64,000 nucleotides of DNA from Mucilaginibacter sp. dw_454 (GCF_018449775.1 NZ_JAAVVB010000001.1:496001-560000), one strand, 5' to 3'. Shown: positions 1-9,222, counted from the stretch's first letter. Notes: generated from the sequence alone by a model not told the origin. Made by a program: numbers and translations.

Positions 1-1353
1 CTGATCCATTTCGGGCCGGATACTTATACCGACAAGGAATGGGGCGATGGCGACGAAGATGAGGCAATAGTAAACCCCACCAGGTTTAGCGCTATGCAGA
101 TCGTAGGTGCAGCTAAAGCGGGTGGTTTTAAAGGCGTGATTGTGGTAGCCAAGCACCATGATGGCTTTTGTTTATGGCCCACCAAAACTACCGAGCATAA
201 CATCTCTAAAAGCCCTTACAAAAACGGCAAAGGCGATATCCTGAGAGAATACCGCGAAGCCTGCGATAAGTTAGGCATGAAGATGGGTGTTTACTGCTCG
301 CCGTGGGACAGGAACAGTGCATTGTACGGCAAACCTGAGTATGTTACCGAAGTATACCGCAAACAGTTACAAGAACTATATAGTAACTACGGCCCATTGT
401 TTGAAGTATGGCATGACGGCGCAAATGGCGGCGACGGCTACTACGGAGGCGCCAAAGAGAAACGAACTATTGACCGCTCTACTTATTACGGTTGGGACGA
501 AACCTGGGGCATAGCCCGTAAGCTACAACCAAACGCTACTATTTTTGGTGATGTCGGCCCCGATGTGCGTTGGGTTGGTAACGAGCGCGGTATGGCCGGC
601 GAGACTTGCTGGGCCACCTATACACCGCACTCACCGGAAGCTGGCAAAGCACCGGGCAATGGCTTTGTGCTGGATAAAGAAGGTACCGAGGGCCATCGCG
701 ATGGTAAATACTGGATGCCTGCCGAGTGCGATGTGGCGCTGCGCCCGGGCTGGTTTTACCACGCCACGCAGGATGAGCAGGTGAAATCGCCGGCTACACT
801 GCTTGATCTATACTATAAAAGTGTGGGCAGAGGTGCTTGTTTGGATCTGGGTCTGTCGCCAAATCGTTTAGGTTTGCTGGACGACCATGATGTGACTTCG
901 CTGGCCGAATTTGGCAACATCGTAAAAGAAACCTTTAAGATCAACCTGGCTAAAGGAGCGACAATAACCGCAAGCAATGTCCGCGGCAAAAACAAGTTGA
1001 AGTATGGCCCGGCCAATTTGGTTGATAATGACCGGTATACCTATTGGGCAACGGACGATAACGTTACTACACCCCAACTGATCTTGAACCTTCATCAGCC
1101 CAAAACCTTTAACGTGGTGCGGCTTCGTGAAAATATAAAGTTAGGACAACGGATTGACGCTGTCGCGATTGACGCATGGGTAGACGGTAAGTGGGAAGAG
1201 GTAGCCACTGCTACCAGCATAGGCGGTAACCGCTTAATAAGATTGAAGGATGATGTAACTGCCAGCAAAGTTAGATTAAGAATAACAGCTGCCGCTGTCA
1301 GCCCGGCATTAAGCGATTTCGGCCTATTTAAAGAAGCTGCACTAAATAACTAA
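1..1353 (+). CDS. Alpha-L-fucosidase (GH29) with C-terminal discoidin domain, 5' truncated
   Basis: The open frame runs in from the window edge, so the start and signal peptide are missing. A good family match begins immediately (LIHFGPDTYTDKEWGDG), so the ATG at 94 is internal and not the start. The protein hydrolyses terminal alpha-L-fucose from glycans, probably in the periplasm or at the cell surface. The GH29 barrel shows AKHHDGFCLWPTKT and the likely nucleophile Asp in FEVWHDGANG, near residue 139 of the visible part. From about residue 315 an F5/8 type C-like domain follows (NLAKGATITASN, then LVDNDRYTYWATDD), which probably binds carbohydrate. The next gene starts 12 bp downstream, so the two are probably cotranscribed. 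Family assignment is firm; substrate linkage is unknown. Confidence 0.93.
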   Translation: MIHFGPDTYTDKEWGDGDEDEAIVNPTRFSAMQIVGAAKAGGFKGVIVVAKHHDGFCLWPTKTTEHNISKSPYKNGKGDILREYREACDKLGMKMGVYCSPWDRNSALYGKPEYVTEVYRKQLQELYSNYGPLFEVWHDGANGGDGYYGGAKEKRTIDRSTYYGWDETWGIARKLQPNATIFGDVGPDVRWVGNERGMAGETCWATYTPHSPEAGKAPGNGFVLDKEGTEGHRDGKYWMPAECDVALRPGWFYHATQDEQVKSPATLLDLYYKSVGRGACLDLGLSPNRLGLLDDHDVTSLAEFGNIVKETFKINLAKGATITASNVRGKNKLKYGPANLVDNDRYTYWATDDNVTTPQLILNLHQPKTFNVVRLRENIKLGQRIDAVAIDAWVDGKWEEVATATSIGGNRLIRLKDDVTASKVRLRITAAAVSPALSDFGLFKEAALNN

Positions 1354-1365
1354 TAAAAGATACGA

Positions 1366-2262
1366 ATGATAGCTCTAAAAAAAGCCATAATACTTACCGC
1401 ATTTACCATCACAGCCATGACTGCATCTGCACAACATACTTTGTTTGATACGCTTACTAAGCCTACGTTGATATCCAACCAATTTGCTTTTACCGAGGGT
1501 TGCTCGGTAGATAAGAACGGCGACGTATTCTTTACTGACCAGCCGAATGATAAGATCTGGAAGTATGAGATGGAAATGGGCAAGCTGTCTGTTTTTATGG
1601 AGAAATCGGGCCGGTCGAACGGAACATATTTCGACAAAAAGGGTAATTTAGTTACTTGTGCCGATGATAAAGGAGAGTTATGGTCTATTAGCCCCAAAGG
1701 CAAAGTTACTGTGCTCATGACAGATCTGGATGGCAAGCAGTTGAATGGCCCAAATGATATCTGGATAGATAGCAAAGGCGGTATCTATATGACCGATCCA
1801 TACTATCAGCGCGATTACTGGACCCGCAAACATTCAGCACTGGATGGCGAGCACGTTTACTATCTGCCTAAAGGCGCAAAAACGCCAATCAAGGTTGTAG
1901 GCGATATGCGCCAACCAAACGGCATTGTGGGTACGCCAGATGGCAAATACCTGTATGTATCAGACCTGGGCGGTGGTAAGACTTATCGTTATATCATCAA
2001 CAAAGATGCTACGCTAAGTGAAAAGACGCTGCTATTTAATCAGGGATCGGATGGGATGACGCTGGACGAAAAAGGTAATATCTACATTACCGGCAAAGGG
2101 GTTACCATTTATAGCCCGGAAGGTAAAAAGATAGCGCATATTCCCAATACAGATAGTTGGACGGGTAATGTTTGCTTTGCCGGAAAGAACCGCGATGTGT
2201 TGTTTATCACCGCTTCAAAGAGTGTTTATATGCTGAAGATGAATGTGAGAGGAGTAGAGTAG
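1366..2262 (+). CDS. SMP-30/gluconolactonase-like secreted beta-propeller
   Basis: A 298-aa protein with a signal peptide ending near TMTASAQ, so it is exported to the periplasm. The body is a six-bladed propeller of the SMP-30/gluconolactonase/LRE family. Recognisable pieces are FTEGCSVDKNGDVFFTD, GPNDIWIDSKGGIYMTDP and QPNGIVGTPDGKYLYVSD, which carry the Glu, Asn and Asp positions used for divalent metal binding. Family members hydrolyse sugar lactones; the substrate here cannot be told. It lies 12 bp after the fucosidase, which suggests one transcript and a role in handling an oxidised sugar. A hairpin repeat starts 14 bp after the stop and may act as the terminator. Confidence 0.85.
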   Translation: MIALKKAIILTAFTITAMTASAQHTLFDTLTKPTLISNQFAFTEGCSVDKNGDVFFTDQPNDKIWKYEMEMGKLSVFMEKSGRSNGTYFDKKGNLVTCADDKGELWSISPKGKVTVLMTDLDGKQLNGPNDIWIDSKGGIYMTDPYYQRDYWTRKHSALDGEHVYYLPKGAKTPIKVVGDMRQPNGIVGTPDGKYLYVSDLGGGKTYRYIINKDATLSEKTLLFNQGSDGMTLDEKGNIYITGKGVTIYSPEGKKIAHIPNTDSWTGNVCFAGKNRDVLFITASKSVYMLKMNVRGVE

Positions 2263-2275
2263 TCAGATTTACTAC

Positions 2276-2357
2276 TTGTCATCCTGAGCGGAGCGAAGGA
2301 TCTTATAAGCTTTGCTAATCGCTTTTATAAGATCCTTCGCTATGCTCAGGATGACAA
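2276..2357. repeat. Dispersed long hairpin repeat (GTCATCCTGAGC type)
   Basis: Arms begin TTGTCATCCTGAGCGGAGCG and end with the near-perfect complement, separated by a short variable centre. Related hairpins lie at 28685-28766, 50818-50887 and 60074-60155. The right arm overlaps the convergent reductase gene and encodes its last residues and stop codon. It may serve as a bidirectional terminator between convergent genes. Confidence 0.85.
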
Positions 2358-3137
2358 AGTATTTTTATAAGTGTAACCTAAGATCTCACCAATATTAACG
2401 GTCGACACAATTTTCCAATTTGTCTTCTCTTCAATAAACTGTGGCTCTTCTAAATCTGAAGCAATAGTTGCTGCTGTATAAAACTCTGCTTTGGTTGGAT
2501 GCGACGGTGACACCGCGTTAAAAGTGTGCCCAAATGCCTGGTTATCCAATACGGCGCAACTCAAGGCGATGCAATCGTCAAGATGGATCAGATTTACCGG
2601 CGCCTCGCCGTTAGGGATATCTGTTTTACCTGCAAAGAACCGACCCGGATCGCGGCCGGGGCCTATCAGGCCACCTAAACGTATGATGGTAGTAGTAAAG
2701 TCGTTTTGTGCTTTTAATAGCTGTTCGGCTGCCAGCAGAATTTGTCCTGACTCTGTATCCGGATCAGGTGTGTCCAGCTCCGTGACTTCAGTGTTGTGAT
2801 CGCCATATACCGCTGTCGAACTGATCAGAACCACCTGGCGGATATGATTAGCTATAATGAGCGGGATAAGTTGTTTAATATTTTGCAGATATAAGCCACC
2901 ATTGCCAAATCGTGCGCGTGGTGGAATGCTGATCCAGAGAACATCGCAATCAAAAAATGCAGTATCTATAGGGTCTTCGATGGATAGATTGATGAGATAA
3001 GGCTCAATCCCCTGCTCAGATAATAGTTCCAATTTATCGGTTGAGGTGGTGGACCCTTTAACCTTTACCCATTTATTTACCAGCGCTTTAGCCAGCTCTA
3101 AACCATACCATCCGCAACCCAAAATGCTTACCGTCAT
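2346..3137 (-). CDS. NAD(P)-binding Rossmann epimerase/reductase (YeeZ-like SDR)
   Basis: A 263-aa cytosolic protein beginning MTVSILGCGWYGLELAKAL, an N-terminal dinucleotide-binding loop of the GxGxxG type. Further SDR features are VVLISSTAVYG and a later IRLGGLIGPGRDP segment. It resembles the extended, atypical SDR group that includes YeeZ; the substrate is unknown. The last residues (LSS) and the TGA stop lie inside the right arm of the hairpin repeat at 2276-2357, so the repeat may have replaced the original 3' end. It is divergent from the lipocalin gene, 66 bp away. Confident on fold, weak on function. Confidence 0.8.
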   Translation of the reverse strand: MTVSILGCGWYGLELAKALVNKWVKVKGSTTSTDKLELLSEQGIEPYLINLSIEDPIDTAFFDCDVLWISIPPRARFGNGGLYLQNIKQLIPLIIANHIRQVVLISSTAVYGDHNTEVTELDTPDPDTESGQILLAAEQLLKAQNDFTTTIIRLGGLIGPGRDPGRFFAGKTDIPNGEAPVNLIHLDDCIALSCAVLDNQAFGHTFNAVSPSHPTKAEFYTAATIASDLEEPQFIEEKTNWKIVSTVNIGEILGYTYKNTLSS

Positions 3138-3203
3138 ATCCCAAATATCAGTCTTTTTATTTAACGACAGAAACTTTTAGGTATTGCCGGGCGTTATCTA
3201 ACC

Positions 3204-3734
3204 ATGAGGAACAAGAGAGAAATCATTGCCGGAACAGCCGCTTTCGGGCTTACCAGCATAGCCGCATTGGCTTTGTATTCTAAAAACAAACCGTTATCAA
3301 CCGTTCAATATGTTGAGCTGGATAAATACCTGGGCAAATGGTATGAAATAGCTGCTTTCCCGCAGAGCTTTGAACGCGGCTGCAGCCATACAGTTGCCGA
3401 ATATGCCAAAAACAAAGACGGTTCCATCCAGGTGACGAATACCTGCGTTAAAGATGGTAAGATCAAAGTAGCTAAAGGCAAAGCTACTGTTACCGACACC
3501 AAAACCAACGCCAAGCTGGCCGTGCAATTTCAATGGCCGTTCACAGGCAAATACTGGATCATTGGGCTAGCGCATGATTACTCATATGCATTAGTAGGGC
3601 ACCCTAACCGCAAGTATTTATGGATACTGGGCCGCAAGTCGCACATGGACTCACAGACCTATAATCACCTGATCACGCTGGCCGCTAACAAGGATTTTGA
3701 TGTACGGAATTTGGTTAAAACAGATCAGAGTTGA
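3204..3734 (+). CDS. blc: Bacterial lipocalin (Blc-like)
   Basis: A 176-aa lipocalin. The GxW signature is present in YLGKWYEIAAFPQSFERGC, followed by further family features (VTNTC, YWIIGLAHDYSYALVGHP and YLWILGR). The N-terminus carries a hydrophobic stretch (AGTAAFGLTSIAALALY), so it is a membrane anchor or uncleaved signal. No cysteine sits in a clear lipobox, unlike the outer-membrane lipoprotein Blc of Escherichia coli. Family members bind fatty acids or lysophospholipids in the cell envelope. It is convergent with the large secreted protein, leaving 9 bp between the stops. Confidence 0.9.
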   Translation: MRNKREIIAGTAAFGLTSIAALALYSKNKPLSTVQYVELDKYLGKWYEIAAFPQSFERGCSHTVAEYAKNKDGSIQVTNTCVKDGKIKVAKGKATVTDTKTNAKLAVQFQWPFTGKYWIIGLAHDYSYALVGHPNRKYLWILGRKSHMDSQTYNHLITLAANKDFDVRNLVKTDQS

Positions 3735-3743
3735 AGCCGGTCG

Positions 3744-6700
3744 CTATCTGATTATCGTTACAAACCCTGTGAGCTTCTGGGTATTATTTGTTAAACGGAT
3801 AGTATAATAATAAACGCCTACCGGCAGCGGTTTTCCTTTATAATTTCCGCTCCACGGGGTATTATAGCCAAGGCTGCTGTATACCATCGAGCCATAACGA
3901 TTATAAACCTGCACTTTGGCCGTCGCGTCATTTTCCAGGCCGGGGATTTCCCAGGTATCATTAACACCGTCGTTATTGGGCGTAAATGAGTTAGGGACCT
4001 TTAATTCTTTGATGATCACTTTTACCGTTACCGAGGCGCTGGTTAGGGTGCAACCTGCCAGGGTTGTTACCAATAAAGTGTATTGTGTCGTGTTAAGCGG
4101 GCTGGCCGTCGGGCTGGCTATATCTATCTTATCCAGGCCCGTAGCAGGCGACCATTTGTAAGTTAAACCATTGCCAATGGCCGAAGCCACGATATTGACG
4201 CTTTCGCCCTGATTTATTTGGTAATTGGTGGCTGGGAGCGTAATCTGCGGTAAATCTTCTACCATTATAATAATAGGATTTGGTGTTACAGGCGGATTAC
4301 AGCCAGCTGTAGAAGTCACTGTGCAGGTAACTGCGTCATTATTGTTCAAATTACTGGTAACAAGTGTATCGGTAGTAGCGGCAGCAACGGGTTGACCATT
4401 AAGCATCCATTGATAAGTTATACCCGTTGTTTGGTCGACAATTGTACTGAATGTTACCGGCGAACCTTTGCATATGGTAGTTTCTGATGCACTAACCACC
4501 ACAGACTTTACAGGTTTAATGATGTGTACAGTGACACTATTAGATGGAACCGGTGTAGTACAGGTTGAATTACTGGTCAGCGTACAACTAACTACATCCC
4601 CATCGTTAAAGTCGTTAGCCATATAGGTGGGGCTGTTTGTGCCGACAGTTACATTGTTTTTTAGCCATTGATAACTGGCTGCCGATGTCTGGTCGGCTGT
4701 AAATATTATAGGAGTACTTTCGCACACATTATTAACATCAGAGGTGATGGTTACAGCGGTTATGGCATCTGCCACGTGCATAGTAATGCTATTAGTTGTA
4801 AAAGGGGTCGAGCAGTCCGCGCTGCTGCTTAGTACGCAGCTTACAACGTCTCCATCATTTAGGGTGGTTGAAGTAAAAGTCCCGACGTTTTGCCCAACGT
4901 CTATACCATTTACTTCCCATTGATAACTTGCCCCGGTAACCCCGCCGGCGTCTGCGGTAAATGTCATAAGAGTGCCTTTGCAAATGGTGGTTGCCAATGG
5001 GGTGGAGGTGATACTTCCTGAAGTTATAAACCCAGCTACGTGCATGGTAATAGCATTAGATATCGCCGGGATCCCACAGGCAGTGTTATTTATATTGCAA
5101 GTTATAACGTCGCCGTCATTGATATTGGAGGTAGTAAAAGTAGGGTCACGGGGGCCGACAGGAAGATCGTTTTTTAGCCACTGATAAGAAGCGCCCGGTA
5201 GTGGATTGGCTTTAAATGTAACCAATTGGTTTAGGCAAACCGTTGTGGCGTCTGCAGAAATACTTGTTGTTGATGCAACATTAATATAGGTCATCAATAT
5301 TTCATTTGACGGTACGGGTGTGCTACAGGTAGAGCTGCCCACCATGCAAGATACTACAGCATTATTTGGAATCGATTGATTTGCAAAAGTAGCGCCGGTT
5401 ATCCCTGTGCTTTTTCCATTAACCAGCCAATCATAAGTTAGGCCTGTAGTTTGGTTGGTACTAACAGAAAATGTAGCCTGCCCGCCGGAGCATCCTACTG
5501 TTTTGATTACAGCTTCGGGTGCAACCCCGTTGACATGCATTGTAATTGTGTTAGAGATACCCGGAGCGGCGCATACCGGCGTTCTTGTAATTGTGCAGGT
5601 TACCTTATCGCCATCAACAAGATCTTGGGTAGTGTATTGGTTTGTATTTACATTAACAGAAACACCATTAACCTGCCAGTCGTAAGTAGGTGTACCATTG
5701 CCCACATTTAAAGCAGATGAACTAAAGGTTACTTTTTCACGCAGGCAAATTGTTTGTTTAGGTGTTGTTATGCTTACCGTGGCCTGCGACGGAGCGTCGA
5801 TATTTATGCTTACCGCAGATGATATTACCCTGCAGTTTAACGATTGAATATTTCCATCTTCGGCTATCAACAAACGATATTGATAAGCACCAGGTTGTGT
5901 TGTGTTAACGGCCCAGATTGAAGCATTGGCACCGCTAATATCTTTCCATGAAGGGTTGGCATCGTCCGACCGGTAAATCTGCCACTGATAAGCCGTATTT
6001 GGAAAGCAGGCACCCACGTTGGCAGAAATTATTGGCGACGAAGAGTTTTGACAAATTGATATAGCGTCGTCAGTTACGTTTTGTATACTAAGATTAATAG
6101 GCGGCCCGGATGGTCTGAGTGTGATGTCATCTAAAGCCAGGTCATTGCCCGGGGTGGTATATGTGCTGTTATTGCTTATGCGAATGACAACAGAACTCAC
6201 ACCCGCCGGCAAAGAGAAGGTAAAGCCGTATTGTTGCCATTCGGAACTAAAAATTTGGGGAATAATATAACTATGCGAACTTAAGAATGTGCCGGTTGTT
6301 GTTTCTACAGTGAAAGTAACATTTGGGTCTATGCCTATTGCTTTCGCCATGTTTATCATCCAGGCTGAAAGCTGATAGGTAGTGCCTGAGCAAAGGCCAT
6401 CTACCTGCGTCACATAAAAATTACCCGGCGTAGCCGAAGCGTTAATCAGCATAAACTTGCCGTCAGTGTCGCCGGTATGGTCTTTGTTTACTACATGCCA
6501 ATCGCTATTGCAGTTGCCACTGTTAGAAACTATCGCGTACGAATCATTTCCGGGGCAACTGAAGGCATAAGTTAAATTGGTTTTAGTTGGATCTAACGCA
6601 GCGGTTTGGTTGGCGCCGTTACCAAAGGTGATAGTAGCAACCGGGTCGCCTAAACTGCCAGTACAGTTTTGAGCCATAACAAAACCATTGCCGGTTAGTA

Positions 6701-6770
6701 CCAGGAATATCGTTATTAAAAAAACAATCCCGGCGCTTTTAAAAGACGGCCGGCTGGCGAAGACTTCCAT
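3744..6770 (-). CDS. Large secreted repeat protein with type IX secretion (gliding-type) C-terminal domain
   Basis: A 1008-aa protein with an N-terminal signal segment (IVFLITIFLVLTGNGFVMAQ). An N-terminal domain of about 190 residues ends at LALDDITLRPSGPP and resembles a jelly-roll module. Then come an Ig-like segment and six tandem Ig/PKD-like repeats of about 85 residues, each with a YxWxxN core, a DGDxVxCxI/L segment and an SNxITMHV end. One PKD-like module follows, and then the C-terminal gliding-motility-associated domain (VPNSFTPNNDGVNDTWEIPG, later YNRYGSMVY and PVGVYYYTIRL). That domain sends proteins through the type IX system to the cell surface. The likely role is adhesion or matrix binding; no catalytic site is visible. 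The gene is monocistronic. Confidence 0.9.
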   Translation of the reverse strand: MEVFASRPSFKSAGIVFLITIFLVLTGNGFVMAQNCTGSLGDPVATITFGNGANQTAALDPTKTNLTYAFSCPGNDSYAIVSNSGNCNSDWHVVNKDHTGDTDGKFMLINASATPGNFYVTQVDGLCSGTTYQLSAWMINMAKAIGIDPNVTFTVETTTGTFLSSHSYIIPQIFSSEWQQYGFTFSLPAGVSSVVIRISNNSTYTTPGNDLALDDITLRPSGPPINLSIQNVTDDAISICQNSSSPIISANVGACFPNTAYQWQIYRSDDANPSWKDISGANASIWAVNTTQPGAYQYRLLIAEDGNIQSLNCRVISSAVSINIDAPSQATVSITTPKQTICLREKVTFSSSALNVGNGTPTYDWQVNGVSVNVNTNQYTTQDLVDGDKVTCTITRTPVCAAPGISNTITMHVNGVAPEAVIKTVGCSGGQATFSVSTNQTTGLTYDWLVNGKSTGITGATFANQSIPNNAVVSCMVGSSTCSTPVPSNEILMTYINVASTTSISADATTVCLNQLVTFKANPLPGASYQWLKNDLPVGPRDPTFTTSNINDGDVITCNINNTACGIPAISNAITMHVAGFITSGSITSTPLATTICKGTLMTFTADAGGVTGASYQWEVNGIDVGQNVGTFTSTTLNDGDVVSCVLSSSADCSTPFTTNSITMHVADAITAVTITSDVNNVCESTPIIFTADQTSAASYQWLKNNVTVGTNSPTYMANDFNDGDVVSCTLTSNSTCTTPVPSNSVTVHIIKPVKSVVVSASETTICKGSPVTFSTIVDQTTGITYQWMLNGQPVAAATTDTLVTSNLNNNDAVTCTVTSTAGCNPPVTPNPIIIMVEDLPQITLPATNYQINQGESVNIVASAIGNGLTYKWSPATGLDKIDIASPTASPLNTTQYTLLVTTLAGCTLTSASVTVKVIIKELKVPNSFTPNNDGVNDTWEIPGLENDATAKVQVYNRYGSMVYSSLGYNTPWSGNYKGKPLPVGVYYYTIRLTNNTQKLTGFVTIIR

Positions 6771-6986
6771 GGTTTAGGGAAATGATTGGTTGTATTTACG
6801 AAAATAATCATAACGTCTTAACAAGCGACCATAAAAAAATAAAAAAGAATTTCAAGTCATAGTTAAACGACACTCAAATCTGGTAATTAATGAACGATTA
6901 ACGATAATTATAACGCTTACCGGATAATTGTAATAAACCCCGGGAGTTTACAGGTATTACCGGCCAAACGGATGGAGTAATAATTT

Positions 6987-7080
6987 GCATGCAGCCCGCG
7001 TTAGTGATGGCAGCGGATACCGGCCTATGGTTAAGGCCATGAGCAGTATGAGCGTACAGCACGGCCCGTAGGGAACGCCA
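6987..7080. other. GC-rich structured intergenic block of unknown function
   Basis: In the 573-bp gap between 6770 and 7344 this block is clearly GC-richer than its surroundings. It starts GCAGCCCGCGTTAGTGATGG, contains the short hairpin GGCC-TATGGTTAA-GGCC, and ends GCCCGTAGGGAACGCCA. No reading frame fits. Blocks of this general look recur between genes in related genomes (recollection, not checked), so it is probably a dispersed repeat or a structured RNA. No second copy was seen in this window. Confidence 0.5.
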
Positions 7081-7220
7081 TTGATTAGTGATTGGAGAAT
7101 AGTTTATTAGAGATTAGTTGAGTGCTTAAATTATCGCTGATGTAATTAATTAATATTCAAGTGTTTATTTAATGAATTACTCCATTCACTCAATCACTAA
7201 TTCACTCAATCGCTCATTAA
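7080..7220. repeat. Inverted repeat built of degenerate 8-bp words (CACTCAAT type)
   Basis: The left arm reads ATTAGTGATTGGAG and the right arm repeats variants of CACTCAAT and CACTAATT four times, giving an imperfect inverted repeat with an AT-rich centre. It belongs to a style of element also seen at 9233-9315 and 57711-57792. It separates the GC-rich block from the tetR control region. Confidence 0.6.
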
Positions 7221-7240
7221 ACTTACCGCCCATAAATTTA

Positions 7241-7255
7241 TTTAACACTGTTAAA
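7241..7255. promoter_or_regulatory. TetR operator O1
   Basis: Perfect 15-bp palindrome TTTAACACTGTTAAA (odd centre base), the reverse complement of the sites at 7309-7323 and 7978-7992. It lies about 70 bp upstream of the other tetR site, so looping or cooperative binding is possible. Confidence 0.75.
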
Positions 7256-7295
7256 TTCATGACAAACGCATGGCAAATAATTAAAAAACCCGACA

Positions 7296-7323
7296 TACAT
7301 TTGTACTGTTTAACAGTGTTAAA
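7296..7323 (+). promoter_or_regulatory. tetR promoter -7 box with TetR operator O2
   Basis: TACATTTG at 7296-7303 matches the Bacteroidota -7 consensus TANNTTTG. The palindrome TTTAACAGTGTTAAA at 7309-7323 lies right at the expected transcription start, so a bound repressor would block initiation. No clear -33 element is visible. Confidence 0.7.
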
Positions 7324-7343
7324 TAAATTTACGTCATAAAGCA

Positions 7344-7943
7344 ATGGCAAGTAAGGACAGAATATTACGATTAAAAGAAGAGACCCGGTGTAACATACTG
7401 GATGCCTCGCTTAAAATTGTAAAAGAGGGGGGATGGGACGCTTTAAGTATGCGTAAAATAGCAGACGAGATAGAATATACCGCGCCTATTATTTACGAGT
7501 ATTACGCAAGCAAAGATGCCATTTTAATGGAGCTTACCCGTAAGGGCTTTTTGTTGTTAGCTAAACAACTGGAAGAAGCCAGAGACAGGCATCGCCTGCC
7601 TGAAAAACAATTGCAGGCTATGTGGTCGGCTTATTGGGACTTTGCCTTTGCCGAACGTGAATTATACCAGGTAATGTATGGCGTTAGAGTGAGCTGTTGT
7701 GAGATGGCCAAGATCATGCCCGAATCTGAAATGCCCATGGACCTGATTTGGGACGTCATAGTGGAGCTGATGCTGCCCCACGTTGGTACCGAAGAAGAAG
7801 TCTGCATTAAATACTACACCTTTTGGTCGGTTATACATGGTTTGATCTCCATCAACATGGTAAACCGCGGTAATACCGACGAAACGAATCAAGAGGTTCT
7901 TAAAACTGCCATCACAGGCATTATCCGTTCAATAAAAGGATAA
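7344..7943 (+). CDS. TetR/AcrR-family repressor of the adjacent efflux operon
   Basis: A 199-aa TetR-family regulator. The N-terminal helix-turn-helix covers residues 14-60 (ILDASLKIVKEGGWDALSMR, then IIYEYYASKDAILMEL). The remaining part is an all-helical ligand and dimer domain with no recognisable ligand signature. Three copies of one palindrome flank the gene: two upstream and one between it and the adaptor gene. It therefore very probably represses itself and the RND pump genes that follow on the same strand. The start at 7344 sits about 35 nt after the predicted transcription start. Confidence 0.92.
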   Translation: MASKDRILRLKEETRCNILDASLKIVKEGGWDALSMRKIADEIEYTAPIIYEYYASKDAILMELTRKGFLLLAKQLEEARDRHRLPEKQLQAMWSAYWDFAFAERELYQVMYGVRVSCCEMAKIMPESEMPMDLIWDVIVELMLPHVGTEEEVCIKYYTFWSVIHGLISINMVNRGNTDETNQEVLKTAITGIIRSIKG

Positions 7944-7977
7944 ATTTTTTTCAAGCTGAAATAACGCCGTTAAATTA

Positions 7978-7992
7978 TTTAACAGTGTTAAA
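7978..7992. promoter_or_regulatory. TetR operator O3 in front of the efflux operon
   Basis: Exact copy of the O2 palindrome TTTAACAGTGTTAAA, 46 bp upstream of the adaptor start. No convincing -7 box is visible nearby, so this site may repress a weak second promoter or act on read-through from tetR. Confidence 0.75.
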
Positions 7993-8037
7993 TTAAAATT
8001 ATCAAATCGTAAAATCTACACTAATAAATAAAACATC

Positions 8038-9222
8038 ATGACAACTCCATCACATTCGCTTCCATTTAATGCTGTTAAGAAAATTAATAGCGTTATAGCA
8101 GTATTGATTGCGTTGGCAACGCTGTTATTCATCAGCAGTTGCTCAACCGCCCCGGCCGCCCAAACGGCGCCACCACCACCGTCGTTACCGGTTCAAACCG
8201 TAGCAACATCTTCGGTAACCACTTACCAGGAATATCCAGCCTCTATAGAGGGCGCGGTAAACGTAGAAATTCGCCCGCAGGTAAGCGGCGCGCTGGATCG
8301 TGTTTTTGTTGACGAAGGCGCAGCGGTATCAGCCGGCCAGCCATTGTTCAAAATCAATGATCAACCATACCGCGCTGCTTTAAATAATGCTTTAGCAAAC
8401 TTACATGCTGCCGAAGGTGCCGCACTGAACTCTCAATTAGAGATTGACAAGCTTACTCCATTGGTACAAAATAAGGTAGTATCAGATTTTCAATTGAAAA
8501 CTGCGGTTGCCACTAACCAAATTGCTAAAGCTAATATAGAGCAGGCTAAAGCCAACGTATCTACGGCGCAGATCAACCTGGGTTACACTATTATTAAAGC
8601 TCCTGTAGCGGGTTATATCGGTCGTTTGTTGAAGAAACAAGGTAGCCTGGTGTCTCCGCAAGATGTGGAAGCGTTAACGCAACTGTCAGACGTACATAAC
8701 GTGCACGTATACTTCTCTTTAGGTGAAAAGGATTTTGTAGGCTTTAAAGAAGAATATCCCGGCTCAACATTAAAAGATAAACTGAACCGCTTGCCTGCAG
8801 TGTCATTGTTACTGGCTGATAACAGCGAGTATAATGTTAAAGGTAAGATAGATATGATTGATGGCCAGTTTGATAAAACTACCGGCGCTATTACAGTACG
8901 TGCAACCTTCCCAAATGGAGCAGGCTTGTTACGCTCTGGTAACACAGGTAAAATTCGCCTAAGCCTGGTGCATGACAATACATTGACCGTACCGCAATCG
9001 GCTACTTTAGAAATGCAGGACAAGATTTTTGTTTTTGCTTTGGCAGATAGTAACAAGGTTAAGAAAGTACCTATTACTATTGACGGTAAAGACGGCGACA
9101 ACTACGTAGTTAAAGATGGCTTAAAAGCCGGCGACCAGATTGTGCTAAGCGGCATGGATCACTTGCAGGAAGGCGCCAAAATAGCCCCACAAAAAGCAAC
9201 TGATAAAGTAGCTAAAAACTAA
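8038..9222 (+). CDS. RND efflux periplasmic adaptor lipoprotein (AcrA/MexA family)
   Basis: A 394-aa membrane fusion protein. A hydrophobic N-terminus leads to a lipobox-like LLFISSC, so it is probably a lipoprotein. Biotinyl-lipoyl halves are visible (VEIRPQVSGALDRVFVDEGA and TIIKAPVAGYIGRLLKKQGS), separated by a helical hairpin of about residues 110-175. The beta-barrel and membrane-proximal domains follow. It links the inner-membrane RND pump to the outer-membrane channel. Gene order adaptor-pump-channel is the standard tripartite arrangement. Confidence 0.93.
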   Translation: MTTPSHSLPFNAVKKINSVIAVLIALATLLFISSCSTAPAAQTAPPPPSLPVQTVATSSVTTYQEYPASIEGAVNVEIRPQVSGALDRVFVDEGAAVSAGQPLFKINDQPYRAALNNALANLHAAEGAALNSQLEIDKLTPLVQNKVVSDFQLKTAVATNQIAKANIEQAKANVSTAQINLGYTIIKAPVAGYIGRLLKKQGSLVSPQDVEALTQLSDVHNVHVYFSLGEKDFVGFKEEYPGSTLKDKLNRLPAVSLLLADNSEYNVKGKIDMIDGQFDKTTGAITVRATFPNGAGLLRSGNTGKIRLSLVHDNTLTVPQSATLEMQDKIFVFALADSNKVKKVPITIDGKDGDNYVVKDGLKAGDQIVLSGMDHLQEGAKIAPQKATDKVAKN

